From: a virus
IMG/VR virus record: IMGVR_UViG_3300031951_021456
Span: 183,933-247,932 of that record
Direction: 5' to 3' (one strand)
DNA: 64,000 nt
How positions within the stretch are numbered: position 1 is the stretch's first letter; every line of letters begins with the position of its first letter. A model generated the notes under the pieces. The model was not told the origin of the DNA, ran no database searches, and worked only from the letters and a program-made list of their open reading frames with translations. Positions 23,504 to 30,669 of the stretch are shown here, one piece after another. A program made the position numbers and the translations under genes.

Positions 23504-23858
23504 GATTTCCAAGACACATCAAAAATTTGCATATCGCTTAAAAGACCAAACTGCTCTAGAATACCCTGAACGTTTTCTAGGACCCAATTGGAAGAATGTA
23601 TTGAACTTTTGGTTTTATTTGGATACTTTGAGTGTTGAAGATTTTGAGATAGTTTATGATCGTTATTGGGATTTGGATGATCTGAGTGCCATAAAGAATC
23701 TTGCTTGGAAAGCTGTTAAAGATACTATAGAATATTATAATGCAAATGAAGCTTGGTGTGCTACTGCTGGTATTGCTACACGTTGCGCGACTTGTGAACT
23801 CATTGGCTCACACAATCTTAAGTCTTTGAATTTTCTTCCCTTGTTTTTGAATTTATGA
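23493..23858 (+). CDS. NWKxVLNFW paralog family, copy 2 of 11 (121 aa)
   Basis: Unknown function. Starts MTIKISKTHQKFAYRLKDQ, core FLGPNWKNVLNFWFYLDTLS at residues 32-51, variable middle rich in Trp/Asp, end CELIGSHNLKSLNFLPLFLN. ATG 23493 overlaps the gp45 stop by 11 bases and the next copy begins in its stop codon. Small, acidic to neutral, no signal peptide, no catalytic motif. Confidence 0.85.
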   Translation: MTIKISKTHQKFAYRLKDQTALEYPERFLGPNWKNVLNFWFYLDTLSVEDFEIVYDRYWDLDDLSAIKNLAWKAVKDTIEYYNANEAWCATAGIATRCATCELIGSHNLKSLNFLPLFLNL

Positions 23859-24250
23859 AAATCTCTAAGACTCATCAAACTCTTTCAGAAGTAATGGATG
23901 ATATAAGAGTTCTTACTGAACCTGAAAACTATCTAGGAACTAACTGGAAAGAAGTCTTAAATTTCTGGATCTTTCTAGATACTATGAATGAAGAGCAGTG
24001 GAATAGTATTAATGTTGCTTATTCTTCTTTAAGTTGGGATGAACGAGATGCTTCATTTCTAGAAATTCTTAATCTTGCTAGAGATCTTCGTGGTGTGCGT
24101 TCTGCATGGCTTGCTGCTTCTAGATATTATCTTGCTGCTTCTAGTTGTCGCGGGGCTTCTGGTTTTGCAACATATGAACTTATTAATTCTCATAAGCGTA
24201 AAAAACAAGGAAAATCTTTAGTCTATTTTCCATTATTTTTAAATATATGA
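23855..24250 (+). CDS. NWKxVLNFW paralog family, copy 3 of 11 (131 aa)
   Basis: Unknown function. More divergent N terminus (MKISKTHQTLSEVMDDIRVL, YLGTNWKEVLNFWIFLDTM), Ala/Ser/Arg-rich middle (WLAASRYYLAASSCRGASG) and end ATYELINSHKRKKQGKSL...LPLF type (YFPLFLNI). ATGA overlap with both neighbours. Confidence 0.85.
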   Translation: MKISKTHQTLSEVMDDIRVLTEPENYLGTNWKEVLNFWIFLDTMNEEQWNSINVAYSSLSWDERDASFLEILNLARDLRGVRSAWLAASRYYLAASSCRGASGFATYELINSHKRKKQGKSLVYFPLFLNI

Positions 24251-24843
24251 AAATTTCCACCTTTCATAATAATCTTAGTTTTATACTAGAAAATGAAGAA
24301 GTTCTTACTGATCCCTCATTATATTTGGGAAATAATTGGAAATCTATATTAAATTTTTGGTTTTATTTGGAAAACCTAAGTGAACATATAAAACAAAAAA
24401 TCTTAGAATTTGATAAAGAGGAGTATCATAATGCAGGTATTATAAAATATGTAGATTATATTTATCATATTCTTCCACCAGAAGAGGATTATATTTGGGA
24501 TGCAGTTAATATGAATTGTGAAGAAATTTCTTTAAATTGGTATTATGCCTGGGCAACTCTAGAAATTTTATGTCATGATAAAATTTTAAAGAACAATTTA
24601 GAATTGAAATTTCTACCACTTTTTATTCCACCAAAGCCAAAAATTGTTTTAGTGTCAACACCAAAGGGTGAGATGACTATGGACTATATGAAAAGTATAG
24701 TTAATAAATTTTATCCCAATCTTTTTGGTGATCTTCCCGGCGTTGAACCAATTTCTAGTCAAATGTCTAGTGAATACCTGGACATCTCTAGAAACGAGAT
24801 GCCAATTTTAGAACAAATACGAACTGGACGAACAATTTTTTAA
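24247..24843 (+). CDS. NWKxVLNFW paralog family, copy 4 of 11, C-terminally extended (198 aa)
   Basis: The first 125 residues are a family member (YLGNNWKSILNFWFYLENLS ... LEILCHDKILKN...LKFLPLFIPP). A further 70 residues (VSTPKGEMTMDYMKSIVNKF, ending EQIRTGRTIF) occur in no other copy here. The extension could be a fused gp44-proximal peptide or a partner-binding tail. It lies directly before gp44 (7-base gap). Confidence 0.82.
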   Translation: MKISTFHNNLSFILENEEVLTDPSLYLGNNWKSILNFWFYLENLSEHIKQKILEFDKEEYHNAGIIKYVDYIYHILPPEEDYIWDAVNMNCEEISLNWYYAWATLEILCHDKILKNNLELKFLPLFIPPKPKIVLVSTPKGEMTMDYMKSIVNKFYPNLFGDLPGVEPISSQMSSEYLDISRNEMPILEQIRTGRTIF

Positions 24844-24849
24844 CTTATT

Positions 24850-25794
24850 ATGAACGACGAATTTTTATTTACTGAACGACACAGGCCAAAATCTATTGAA
24901 GAGTGCATTTTACCTGAACAACTCAAAGAATATTTCACTGAAATAAAAGATTCTGGAAATGTCCCAAATCTTCTTTTATCTGGACCTTCAGGAACCGGAA
25001 AAACCTCTGTTATCTTAGCTCTAGCTAATGAACTTAACCGAGATTTCATGAAGATCAATGGAAGTGAAGAGCGAAGTATTGATGTTATCCGAAATAAGGT
25101 TAAGTCATATGCTTCAACTATTTCCCTTTCTTCAACTGGGAAAAAATTTCTACTTATTGATGAAGCTGACAATCTTACTCATGATGCTCAACTTGCCTTA
25201 AGGGCTTTCATTGAAGATTTTCAATCCAATTGTGTTTTTATTTTTACATGCAATTATAAAAATCGTATTGACAAAGCTCTCTGTTCTAGATGTATCAATA
25301 AAGAATTTATTTTCCCAGTTGAAGAAAAACCAAAGATTCTTTCTAGATTCTTTAAGGTAGTTTGTTCAATTCTAGAGAATGAAAATCTTGAGTATGACCA
25401 AAAAATTGTTGCATCATTTGTTGGCAAATACTATCCAGATTTTAGGAGAACACTTCTAGAACTTCAGGGTTATGCAAGAAAAGGTTCAATTGACGTTGGT
25501 ATTCTTGCAGTTTCTTCAGATGTCTCAGTTACTGAACTCTTTGAACATATCCGAAACAAAAATTATTCAAACGTCAGAAAATGGGTGATTGACAATATTG
25601 ATAATGACCCATCCATAACAATCAGAAGAATCTTTGATGAGTTATGGAAAAATGAAAAAATCGTTAAGACAACAATCCCTCCATGTGTTATACATCTGGG
25701 GAAATATCAAGATCTTGCAACTCGTGTTGCAGATCAAGAAATCAATTTAATGGCATGTATTACTGAATTAATGTACGAACTTGAATGGAATTAA
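24850..25794 (+). CDS. 44: gp44 clamp-loader large subunit
   Basis: AAA+ ATPase that, as a tetramer with gp62, opens gp45 and loads it on primed DNA. RFC-box motifs: TERHRPKSIEECILPEQLK, Walker A LLSGPSGTGKTSVIL near residue 40, Walker B FLLIDEADNLTHDAQLALRA near 103, sensor I FTCNYKNRID, Arg finger SRCIN near 145. 314 aa (T4: 319). The small subunit gp62 follows after three small genes rather than immediately. Confidence 0.95.
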   Translation: MNDEFLFTERHRPKSIEECILPEQLKEYFTEIKDSGNVPNLLLSGPSGTGKTSVILALANELNRDFMKINGSEERSIDVIRNKVKSYASTISLSSTGKKFLLIDEADNLTHDAQLALRAFIEDFQSNCVFIFTCNYKNRIDKALCSRCINKEFIFPVEEKPKILSRFFKVVCSILENENLEYDQKIVASFVGKYYPDFRRTLLELQGYARKGSIDVGILAVSSDVSVTELFEHIRNKNYSNVRKWVIDNIDNDPSITIRRIFDELWKNEKIVKTTIPPCVIHLGKYQDLATRVADQEINLMACITELMYELEWN

Positions 25795-25796
25795 TC

Positions 25797-26051
25797 ATGA
25801 ACCGAAATCAATCTGAAGATCTTGCATCACTCGCAGAAGTCTTTTATGCTAATTTGAATGAAGATTCAACTTGGGATAATCCTTTTGGCTATCACAAATG
25901 GAAGCCTGATACAATTATGACAATTTTAGGTGAGGAACCTGAAGGACAATTTAGCGAACTTCATCAAGATTCTCTAACTGATGAACAACGTCAATACGCT
26001 TATATGCTCTATAAGAATCTCCCTAACTTTATTAGTAGCAGTCATGAGTGA
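25797..26051 (+). CDS. Hypothetical protein between gp44 and gp62, 84 aa
   Basis: Not recognised. Acidic protein with SEDLASLAEVFYANLNEDSTW and DEQRQYAYMLYKNLPNF. ATG 25797 follows the gp44 stop by two bases; an alternative ATG 25785 would overlap it. The RQYAYMLYKNLP piece resembles the MQYAYYLYAL piece of gp62, hinting at a shared helix, but this is a short match. Confidence 0.65.
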   Translation: MNRNQSEDLASLAEVFYANLNEDSTWDNPFGYHKWKPDTIMTILGEEPEGQFSELHQDSLTDEQRQYAYMLYKNLPNFISSSHE

Positions 26052-26301
26052 AAACCCGCTTAATCAAGACATGAATGCCTCAAGATGGGCAATGGAATTT
26101 CATTCCATTCATGGTGGTGATGAAGAATTAATGAGAACTTGGTTTGCAAATGCAACTATGTGTGACTGGGATAATCATTTTCGGGTCACAAACCCATATG
26201 AAAATGATTCAATTCATATTCATTTTGACCCTAATAGCCCTAGAGGAGTTATATATAATGAGATATACCAAGATGTCGTATATGTAAATATAAATTTATG
26301 A
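26044..26301 (+). CDS. Hypothetical protein, 85 aa
   Basis: Not recognised. ATG 26044 (MSENPLNQDMNASRWAMEF) overlaps the upstream stop by 8 bases; a longer reading would run back inside the previous gene. His/Asp-rich C-terminal half (DNHFRVTNPYENDSIHIHFD). Confidence 0.65.
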   Translation: MSENPLNQDMNASRWAMEFHSIHGGDEELMRTWFANATMCDWDNHFRVTNPYENDSIHIHFDPNSPRGVIYNEIYQDVVYVNINL

Positions 26302-26474
26302 GTAGACAGGAATTATTAGCTAAAATTTATTCTGAGCTTGTGGTAAAAACTTTAATGGTTGTTGGACCTGTTGAAGTTGAAACCTATTCAGATGTTTATA
26401 AAGAAAACTGTGAAGCACTTTATAAAATAGCAAAAATCGCTTCTCGTGAATATAATCAATATGAATATATGTAA
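26298..26474 (+). CDS. Hypothetical small protein, 58 aa
   Basis: Not recognised. MSRQELLAKIYSELVVKTLM then an acidic/Tyr-rich helix. Begins in an ATGA overlap with the previous gene and ends four bases before the GTG of gp62, filling the gap exactly. Confidence 0.62.
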   Translation: MSRQELLAKIYSELVVKTLMVVGPVEVETYSDVYKENCEALYKIAKIASREYNQYEYM

Positions 26475-26479
26475 AAAAT

Positions 26480-26872
26480 GTGAATAACCCAGAACTTAAA
26501 GATTGGTTAAATTCAATCAATTTCTCTAAGGAAAATCTCTTAGATGAAACTCCAGAATCAGTTTCATCTTATCAGCCATACATCATCAATAAATGTATGG
26601 CTAGTCATTTAGATGCTATACTGTTTGTAAATGAGCTAAACCAACTTCCATATATTGATAAGCGAATGCAATACGCTTATTATCTCTATGCTCTAAGACC
26701 AAGAAAAAGATATGCCCCTTGGTTAAAAAGGGAAACCGCAGATAATCTTTCTGCGGTTAAAGAATATTATGGATTTAGTGACAAGAAAGCTTTAGATGCT
26801 TTAAAGGTTCTAAATAGAGACGAAATTATTTTCATTAAACAACGACTGAATAAAGGTGGATTTAAAAAATGA
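26480..26872 (+). CDS. 62: gp62 clamp-loader small subunit
   Basis: Fifth subunit of the gp44/62 clamp loader. The 130-residue chain has the cyanophage gp62 pattern: LKDWLNSINFSKENLLDE, YQPYIINKCMASHLDAILF, then KRMQYAYYLYALRPRKRYAPW near residue 75 and ending FIKQRLNKGGFKK. Starts with GTG, and the next gene (RegA) begins in its stop (ATGA). Shorter than T4 gp62 (187), as usual in cyanophages. Confidence 0.88.
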   Translation: MNNPELKDWLNSINFSKENLLDETPESVSSYQPYIINKCMASHLDAILFVNELNQLPYIDKRMQYAYYLYALRPRKRYAPWLKRETADNLSAVKEYYGFSDKKALDALKVLNRDEIIFIKQRLNKGGFKK

Positions 26873-27294
26873 GTGAATTGAACAAAGATGGATACATTAA
26901 TTGGGATTCATCCATGATGATTGAAGTGACACTTGATCAACCAGATACATTTTTGGTTGTTAAAGAAACACTTCAGCGTGTTGGAATTTGTAGTAAGCAT
27001 GAAAAGAAACTCTTTCAGAGTGCACATATTCTCCACAAATCTGGAAAATATTATATCGTTTCTTATAAAGAGTTATTTGCCCTTGATGGAAAGTATTGTA
27101 CTTTAACTCAATCTGATTTACAGAGACGTAATAGAATTGCAAAGCTTTTAAGTGATTGGGGCCTTATTACAATTGTTAATCCTGAACAAATTACAGATAT
27201 GGCTCCTTTGAGTCTTATTAAAGTTCTTGCATATAAAGATCGCCAAGATTATGAACTTATTACTAAGTACACAATTGGTGGAAAACGTAAGTGA
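26869..27294 (+). CDS. regA: RegA translational repressor
   Basis: RNA-binding protein that represses translation of early mRNAs by covering their start regions. Aligns with T4 RegA: MIEVTLDQPDTFLVVKETLQ, RVGICSKHEKKLFQSAHILH, KYYIVSYKELFALDGK, RRNRIAKLLSDWGLITIV and the end KYTIGG. 141 aa against T4's 122, with a 16-residue N-terminal extension; the internal Met at MMIEV would give the T4-like length. Five paralog-family genes follow directly, the first starting with GTG inside the regA stop. Confidence 0.93.
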   Translation: MSELNKDGYINWDSSMMIEVTLDQPDTFLVVKETLQRVGICSKHEKKLFQSAHILHKSGKYYIVSYKELFALDGKYCTLTQSDLQRRNRIAKLLSDWGLITIVNPEQITDMAPLSLIKVLAYKDRQDYELITKYTIGGKRK

Positions 27295-27773
27295 AAATCT
27301 CGAGGTCACATAGACGCTTTGCACTTTGTTTAGAAGATCAAACTGCTCTAGAATATCCTGAGGATTTTTTAGGACCTAATTGGAAGGATGTACTGAACTT
27401 CTGGATTTATTTGGATACTTTAAGTGAGGAACAGATAAAAATTGTTATAGAGAGTTTTAATGTAGTATGTCCAGTTGAATATACTGCTTATTATGGTTTC
27501 CTTGTGCATTCTGACTATAATGGTTTTCAAGGTGATGCTATGAATGCTGCTCAAAAAACATCTAATTTTTTTATTGAAGCTTCTGCATCAGCAGTTTGTA
27601 GCTCTTCTATAGCTGTTGCTACAGATACTAATAACCTTTACATAAGCTCTATAGACTATATAAAATCTGGCAACTGGGCTGCAGGTCGTGCAACCTATGA
27701 ACTAATCGGTTCACACTTTCTCCTAGATAACAACAAACCATTAACCTTTTTTCCATTGTTTTTAAATTTGTGA
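27291..27773 (+). CDS. NWKxVLNFW paralog family, copy 5 of 11 (160 aa)
   Basis: Unknown function. GTG start overlapping the regA stop. N terminus VKISRSHRRFALCLEDQTAL, core FLGPNWKDVLNFWIYLDTLS, the longest variable middle among the typical copies (about 75 residues, Ser/Ala/Tyr-rich), end ATYELIGSH then TFFPLFLNL. The first 60 bases are nearly identical to those of copy 6, suggesting recent duplication or gene conversion. Confidence 0.86.
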   Translation: MKISRSHRRFALCLEDQTALEYPEDFLGPNWKDVLNFWIYLDTLSEEQIKIVIESFNVVCPVEYTAYYGFLVHSDYNGFQGDAMNAAQKTSNFFIEASASAVCSSSIAVATDTNNLYISSIDYIKSGNWAAGRATYELIGSHFLLDNNKPLTFFPLFLNL

Positions 27774-28129
27774 AAATCTCGAGGGCACATAGACGCTTTG
27801 CACTTTCTTTAGAGGATCAAACTGCTCTAGAATACCCTGAACGTTTTCTAGGACCTAATTGGAAGAATGTACTGAACTTCTGGATTTATTTGGATGATTT
27901 AAGTGTTGATAAACTTTCTATAATTTATGCACATTATCATGATTTGAGAGACGTGCATACATTAAGGAGTCTTGCAGTGAAAGCTGCTGTAGATACTATA
28001 GGTGGTGAATATAAAACTGCAGCCTGGTGTGCCACTACTAATTCTATTGGGGTTTTGGCAATTTACGAACTCATTGGCTCACATAATCTTGAGACCTTGG
28101 CATTTCTTCCTTTGTTTATAAATCCATGA
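27770..28129 (+). CDS. NWKxVLNFW paralog family, copy 6 of 11 (119 aa)
   Basis: Unknown function. GTG start in the preceding stop. Same N terminus as copy 5; short middle with the piece VDTIGGEYKTAAW, which recurs in copy 11 at 53 kb although the surrounding middle differs. Ends IYELIGSHNLETLAFLPLF. Confidence 0.86.
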   Translation: MKISRAHRRFALSLEDQTALEYPERFLGPNWKNVLNFWIYLDDLSVDKLSIIYAHYHDLRDVHTLRSLAVKAAVDTIGGEYKTAAWCATTNSIGVLAIYELIGSHNLETLAFLPLFINP

Positions 28130-28563
28130 AAATCTCTAAAACCCATCAACGATTTGCAGACCGTTTAAGAAACCAAAGAGCCTTAGAACATCTAGAAGAG
28201 TTTCTAGGACCTAATTGGAAGGATGTCTTGAACTTTTGGCTTTATTTGGATACTTTAAGTTATGATCAGTGGAAGAGTATTATTGATGCTTATTGTTCTT
28301 TAAGTCACAATGAACGCCAGCTTGCTCGTCGGGCTTCCTGTGTTGCTGCCCGAGCTGTTGCTGCTAGTTATGCTGCTGGTGATGCTGGTTTTTATGCTGC
28401 TGGTGATGCTGGTTTTTATGCTGCTGGTGATGCTGGTTTTTATGCTGCTGGTGATGCTGGTTTTTATGTTGCTGGTTATGCAACTTATGAACTAATGGGT
28501 TCACACATACTTAAATCTCAAGGTAAATCTTTAGTCTCTCTTCCACTGTTTTTAAATGTATGA
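28126..28563 (+). CDS. NWKxVLNFW paralog family, copy 7 of 11, with AAGDAGFY repeats (145 aa)
   Basis: Unknown function. Standard N-terminal core (FLGPNWKDVLNFWLYLDTLS) and C-terminal ATYELMGSHILKSQGKSL. The middle holds four perfect 8-residue repeats AAGDAGFY encoded by a 24-bp tandem repeat (28372-28467) plus a degenerate fifth. Repeat number could change by slippage without shifting the frame. Confidence 0.86.
   Translation: MKISKTHQRFADRLRNQRALEHLEEFLGPNWKDVLNFWLYLDTLSYDQWKSIIDAYCSLSHNERQLARRASCVAARAVAASYAAGDAGFYAAGDAGFYAAGDAGFYAAGDAGFYVAGYATYELMGSHILKSQGKSLVSLPLFLNV
28372..28467 (+). repeat. 24-bp tandem repeat, 4 copies
   Basis: Four consecutive identical 24-base units (start GCTGCTGGTGATGC) in the variable region of paralog copy 7, followed by a partial, mutated unit. 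In frame. Confidence 0.95.
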
Positions 28564-28979
28564 AAATCTCTAATACACACAAAGAATTTGCTGACCTCTT
28601 GAATAACCCAAGAGCCTTAGAATATCCTGAGGATTTTTTAGGCCCTAATTGGAAGGATGTCTTGAACTTCTGGATTTATTTGGATACTTTAAGTGATGAT
28701 CAGTGGAGTATTATTGAATCTCTCCACGTAGAACTTGGTTACCCTAAATGGAATGAAGGTAATTTAAATGGAAGACAAGAATATTGGCATGTAGTTGCAA
28801 ATAGTGCTTACAAAACAATTAGAGAATATGCAGGCTATGCTGCTCTTGCAGCATCTGGTGATTATCATTGGACGGCTGCTTCTGATGCAACTTATGAACT
28901 TATCGGTTCTCATAAACTTAAAGAACAAGGAAAACCCCTAACCTTTCTCCCACTTTTTAATTATCAACCATCTCTTTAA
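28560..28979 (+). CDS. NWKxVLNFW paralog family, copy 8 of 11 (139 aa)
   Basis: Unknown function. MKISNTHKEFADLLNNPRAL, core FLGPNWKDVLNFWIYLDTLS, middle with EGNLNGRQEYW and AGYAALAASGDYHW, end ATYELIGSHKLKEQGKPLTF then LPLFNY. ATGA overlap with copy 7; 10-base gap to copy 9. Confidence 0.86.
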   Translation: MKISNTHKEFADLLNNPRALEYPEDFLGPNWKDVLNFWIYLDTLSDDQWSIIESLHVELGYPKWNEGNLNGRQEYWHVVANSAYKTIREYAGYAALAASGDYHWTAASDATYELIGSHKLKEQGKPLTFLPLFNYQPSL

Positions 28980-28989
28980 CAATTAAACC

Positions 28990-29445
28990 ATGGAAAACCA
29001 ACTTACACAATCAAAATGTTTTACTGAATTTTCAAAAGCATTGAATAACCCAAGAGTTTTAGAAGCTCCAGAAGAGTTTTTAGGTGATAATTGGAAAAGT
29101 ATTTTACAATTTTGGAACTATTTGGATAGTTTAAGTGATAATGATTTGGAAAATATTGCAGAAAGATTTTTAAATTTACCTAAATTTTCTAAAACTTTCT
29201 CCTTTAAATTGTGCTTTGATGATAATCTTTTAGAAGCTCTTACAGGTCTTTGTTGTGAAACTTTAATGTTAATTAAACTTTGCTCTATACCATGTTATAT
29301 AAAATTAAGTCATCATGTAAATACTGTTATATCTTTAGCTTTGTGTGAATTGTTAGTTAAGAATAAACTAAATGATTCATCTCTAGAAACAGAACCTTCA
29401 ACATTCTTACCACTATTTGATTTTGACCCACAGACCAATACATGA
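28990..29445 (+). CDS. NWKxVLNFW paralog family, copy 9 of 11, divergent (151 aa)
   Basis: Unknown function. Core FLGDNWKSILQFWNYLDSLS is recognisable; the middle is hydrophobic and Cys-containing (LTGLCCETLMLIKLCS) rather than Ala/Tyr-rich, and the end is LCELLVKNKL...FLPLFDFD. It is last in the RegA-linked array and the only one there without stop/start overlap. Confidence 0.8.
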   Translation: MENQLTQSKCFTEFSKALNNPRVLEAPEEFLGDNWKSILQFWNYLDSLSDNDLENIAERFLNLPKFSKTFSFKLCFDDNLLEALTGLCCETLMLIKLCSIPCYIKLSHHVNTVISLALCELLVKNKLNDSSLETEPSTFLPLFDFDPQTNT

Positions 29446-29446
29446 A

Positions 29447-29490
29447 CTGTCACAAAAAGTATTGCTAATAGAACTTTATAATGCTATAGT
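29447..29490 (+). promoter_or_regulatory. CTGGC-class promoter
   Basis: CTGTCACAAA box at 29447, extended -10 TGCTATAGT with TATAGT 29485-29490. Starts a new transcript after the paralog array, about 24 bases before 29521. Confidence 0.75.
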
Positions 29491-29520
29491 ATTTCTATCT
29501 TAGCCCCTTGGTAAAGTAAA

Positions 29521-29802
29521 ATGACAGAAGATGAAAAACTAATTGAAGAGTATTCTAAAGAAGTATTTGGTGTAGGTTCAACATTTAAAGTAACAATAAA
29601 AAACCTTATTGAACATTCTCGCAATTATAGAAAAGAAAAGGGCGCAGAACACAAAATCCTCAAAGATGCTAGAAAAGCTGGATATGAGCAAGGTTATCAA
29701 TGGGGAATAAAACGAGCAGAAGAATCAACCATTACTCTAGAAGAATTACGCAAAATGACTGTTCAAGAATTAGTAAATTTCATTGGAGATGAAAACGATT
29801 AA
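29521..29802 (+). CDS. Hypothetical helical protein, 93 aa
   Basis: Not recognised. Charged, probably all-helical (EYSKEVFGVGSTFKVTIKNL, then RKAGYEQGYQWGIKRAEE). Preceded by its own promoter. The 114 bases after it form the Hsp20 leader. Confidence 0.68.
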   Translation: MTEDEKLIEEYSKEVFGVGSTFKVTIKNLIEHSRNYRKEKGAEHKILKDARKAGYEQGYQWGIKRAEESTITLEELRKMTVQELVNFIGDEND

Positions 29803-29916
29803 ATTCAAAGTACGGCTTTCCACACTTGAACATTTTCTCAAAATCCGCTAAATATGGTTTGTGGGATGCCAAATGGGTCCTACACTAAAAACACTCGCTT
29901 TTAAAGGAGAATTAAA

Positions 29917-30327
29917 ATGCAATTAGCACATAGTTTTTTTGATGATCTATACAAGGGTTCAATCGCTCTTGATGGTTTCTTTGACCGAGTTTATCCGATC
30001 TCTGAAACTTACAATTCATATCCGACAGAGGATGTCATTCAAGAAACTGATTCTAGGCTCAGAGTTGAACTTGCCCTTGCAGGTTTTGACCGTTCAGAGA
30101 TTAAAGTTTATACAGAAAATGGTAAACTTTATGTTGAAGGAACACTACAATCAAAACCAGATGAAAAATATCTTGTGAGAAACATCGCCCAAAGAAATTT
30201 TCGTTGGGGTAGAGTTCTTCAAGAACAGTTGCAGGTTGATTCAGTTTCCTTTGTTAATGGAATCTTGAAAATCACACTAAACCGTCACACCCCAGAACAC
30301 GAACTGCGAAAGGAATATTCATTCTAG
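29917..30327 (+). CDS. hsp20: Hsp20 small heat-shock protein
   Basis: ATP-independent chaperone of the alpha-crystallin family; a core gene of T4-like cyanophages, thought to protect scaffold or photosynthetic proteins during infection. N-terminal arm FFDDLYKGSIALDGFFDRVY, then the crystallin domain from about residue 40: IQETDSRLRVELALAGFDRS and KPDEKYLVRNIAQRNFRWGR, ending with the usual GILKITL strand. 136 aa, typical. A strong ribosome site AAAGGAG lies seven bases before ATG. A hairpin follows at 30341. Confidence 0.94.
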   Translation: MQLAHSFFDDLYKGSIALDGFFDRVYPISETYNSYPTEDVIQETDSRLRVELALAGFDRSEIKVYTENGKLYVEGTLQSKPDEKYLVRNIAQRNFRWGRVLQEQLQVDSVSFVNGILKITLNRHTPEHELRKEYSF

Positions 30328-30340
30328 TAAGTGTCTAAGT

Positions 30341-30384
30341 AGAGCAGGAATTTTAAAACTTCTTAAATTTCCTGCTCTTAATAA
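30341..30384 (+). terminator. Probable terminator after hsp20
   Basis: AGAGCAGGAA (30341-30350) pairs perfectly with TTCCTGCTCT (30369-30378) and the loop ends can pair further; the following T run is weak (TTAATAATCC), so it may act partly as an mRNA-stabilising hairpin. Confidence 0.6.
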
Positions 30385-30405
30385 TCCATTGTAAAATATA
30401 TAAAA

Positions 30406-30669
30406 ATGAAAGAAGATAGTTCAGTTTTTTTAGTAGTTCTTGTGGATAATGTAAAACTTATTTCAGGAATTGAGTTTACAAAAAACGAAATTGGTAAAGA
30501 CGAGGTTATTCTAAATAAACCATTTGTGCTTGAAGGATCTAGTTTAATGCCATATCTTTATGCATATACAAATCAAAAAATGTTTTATGTTTCACCAACA
30601 AAAATTATAACTTTAGCTACACCAAAACAAGAAATTTTAGATAATTACATTAAGCTAGTGAGCGAATGA
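30406..30669 (+). CDS. Small Sm-like conserved protein, 87 aa
   Basis: VFLVVLVDNVKLISGIEFTK, NKPFVLEG and FYVSPTKIITLATPKQEI give the strand pattern of the Sm-like protein at 15936-16322. Overlaps the polymerase start by 4 bases, so it is made together with gp43. Function unknown. Confidence 0.68.
   Translation: MKEDSSVFLVVLVDNVKLISGIEFTKNEIGKDEVILNKPFVLEGSSLMPYLYAYTNQKMFYVSPTKIITLATPKQEILDNYIKLVSE

Noticed and set aside
28310-28495. Leu/Met-rich open reading frame across the 24-bp repeats
   Set aside because: It is the second frame of the in-frame AAGDAGFY repeat of paralog copy 7; length comes only from repetition.
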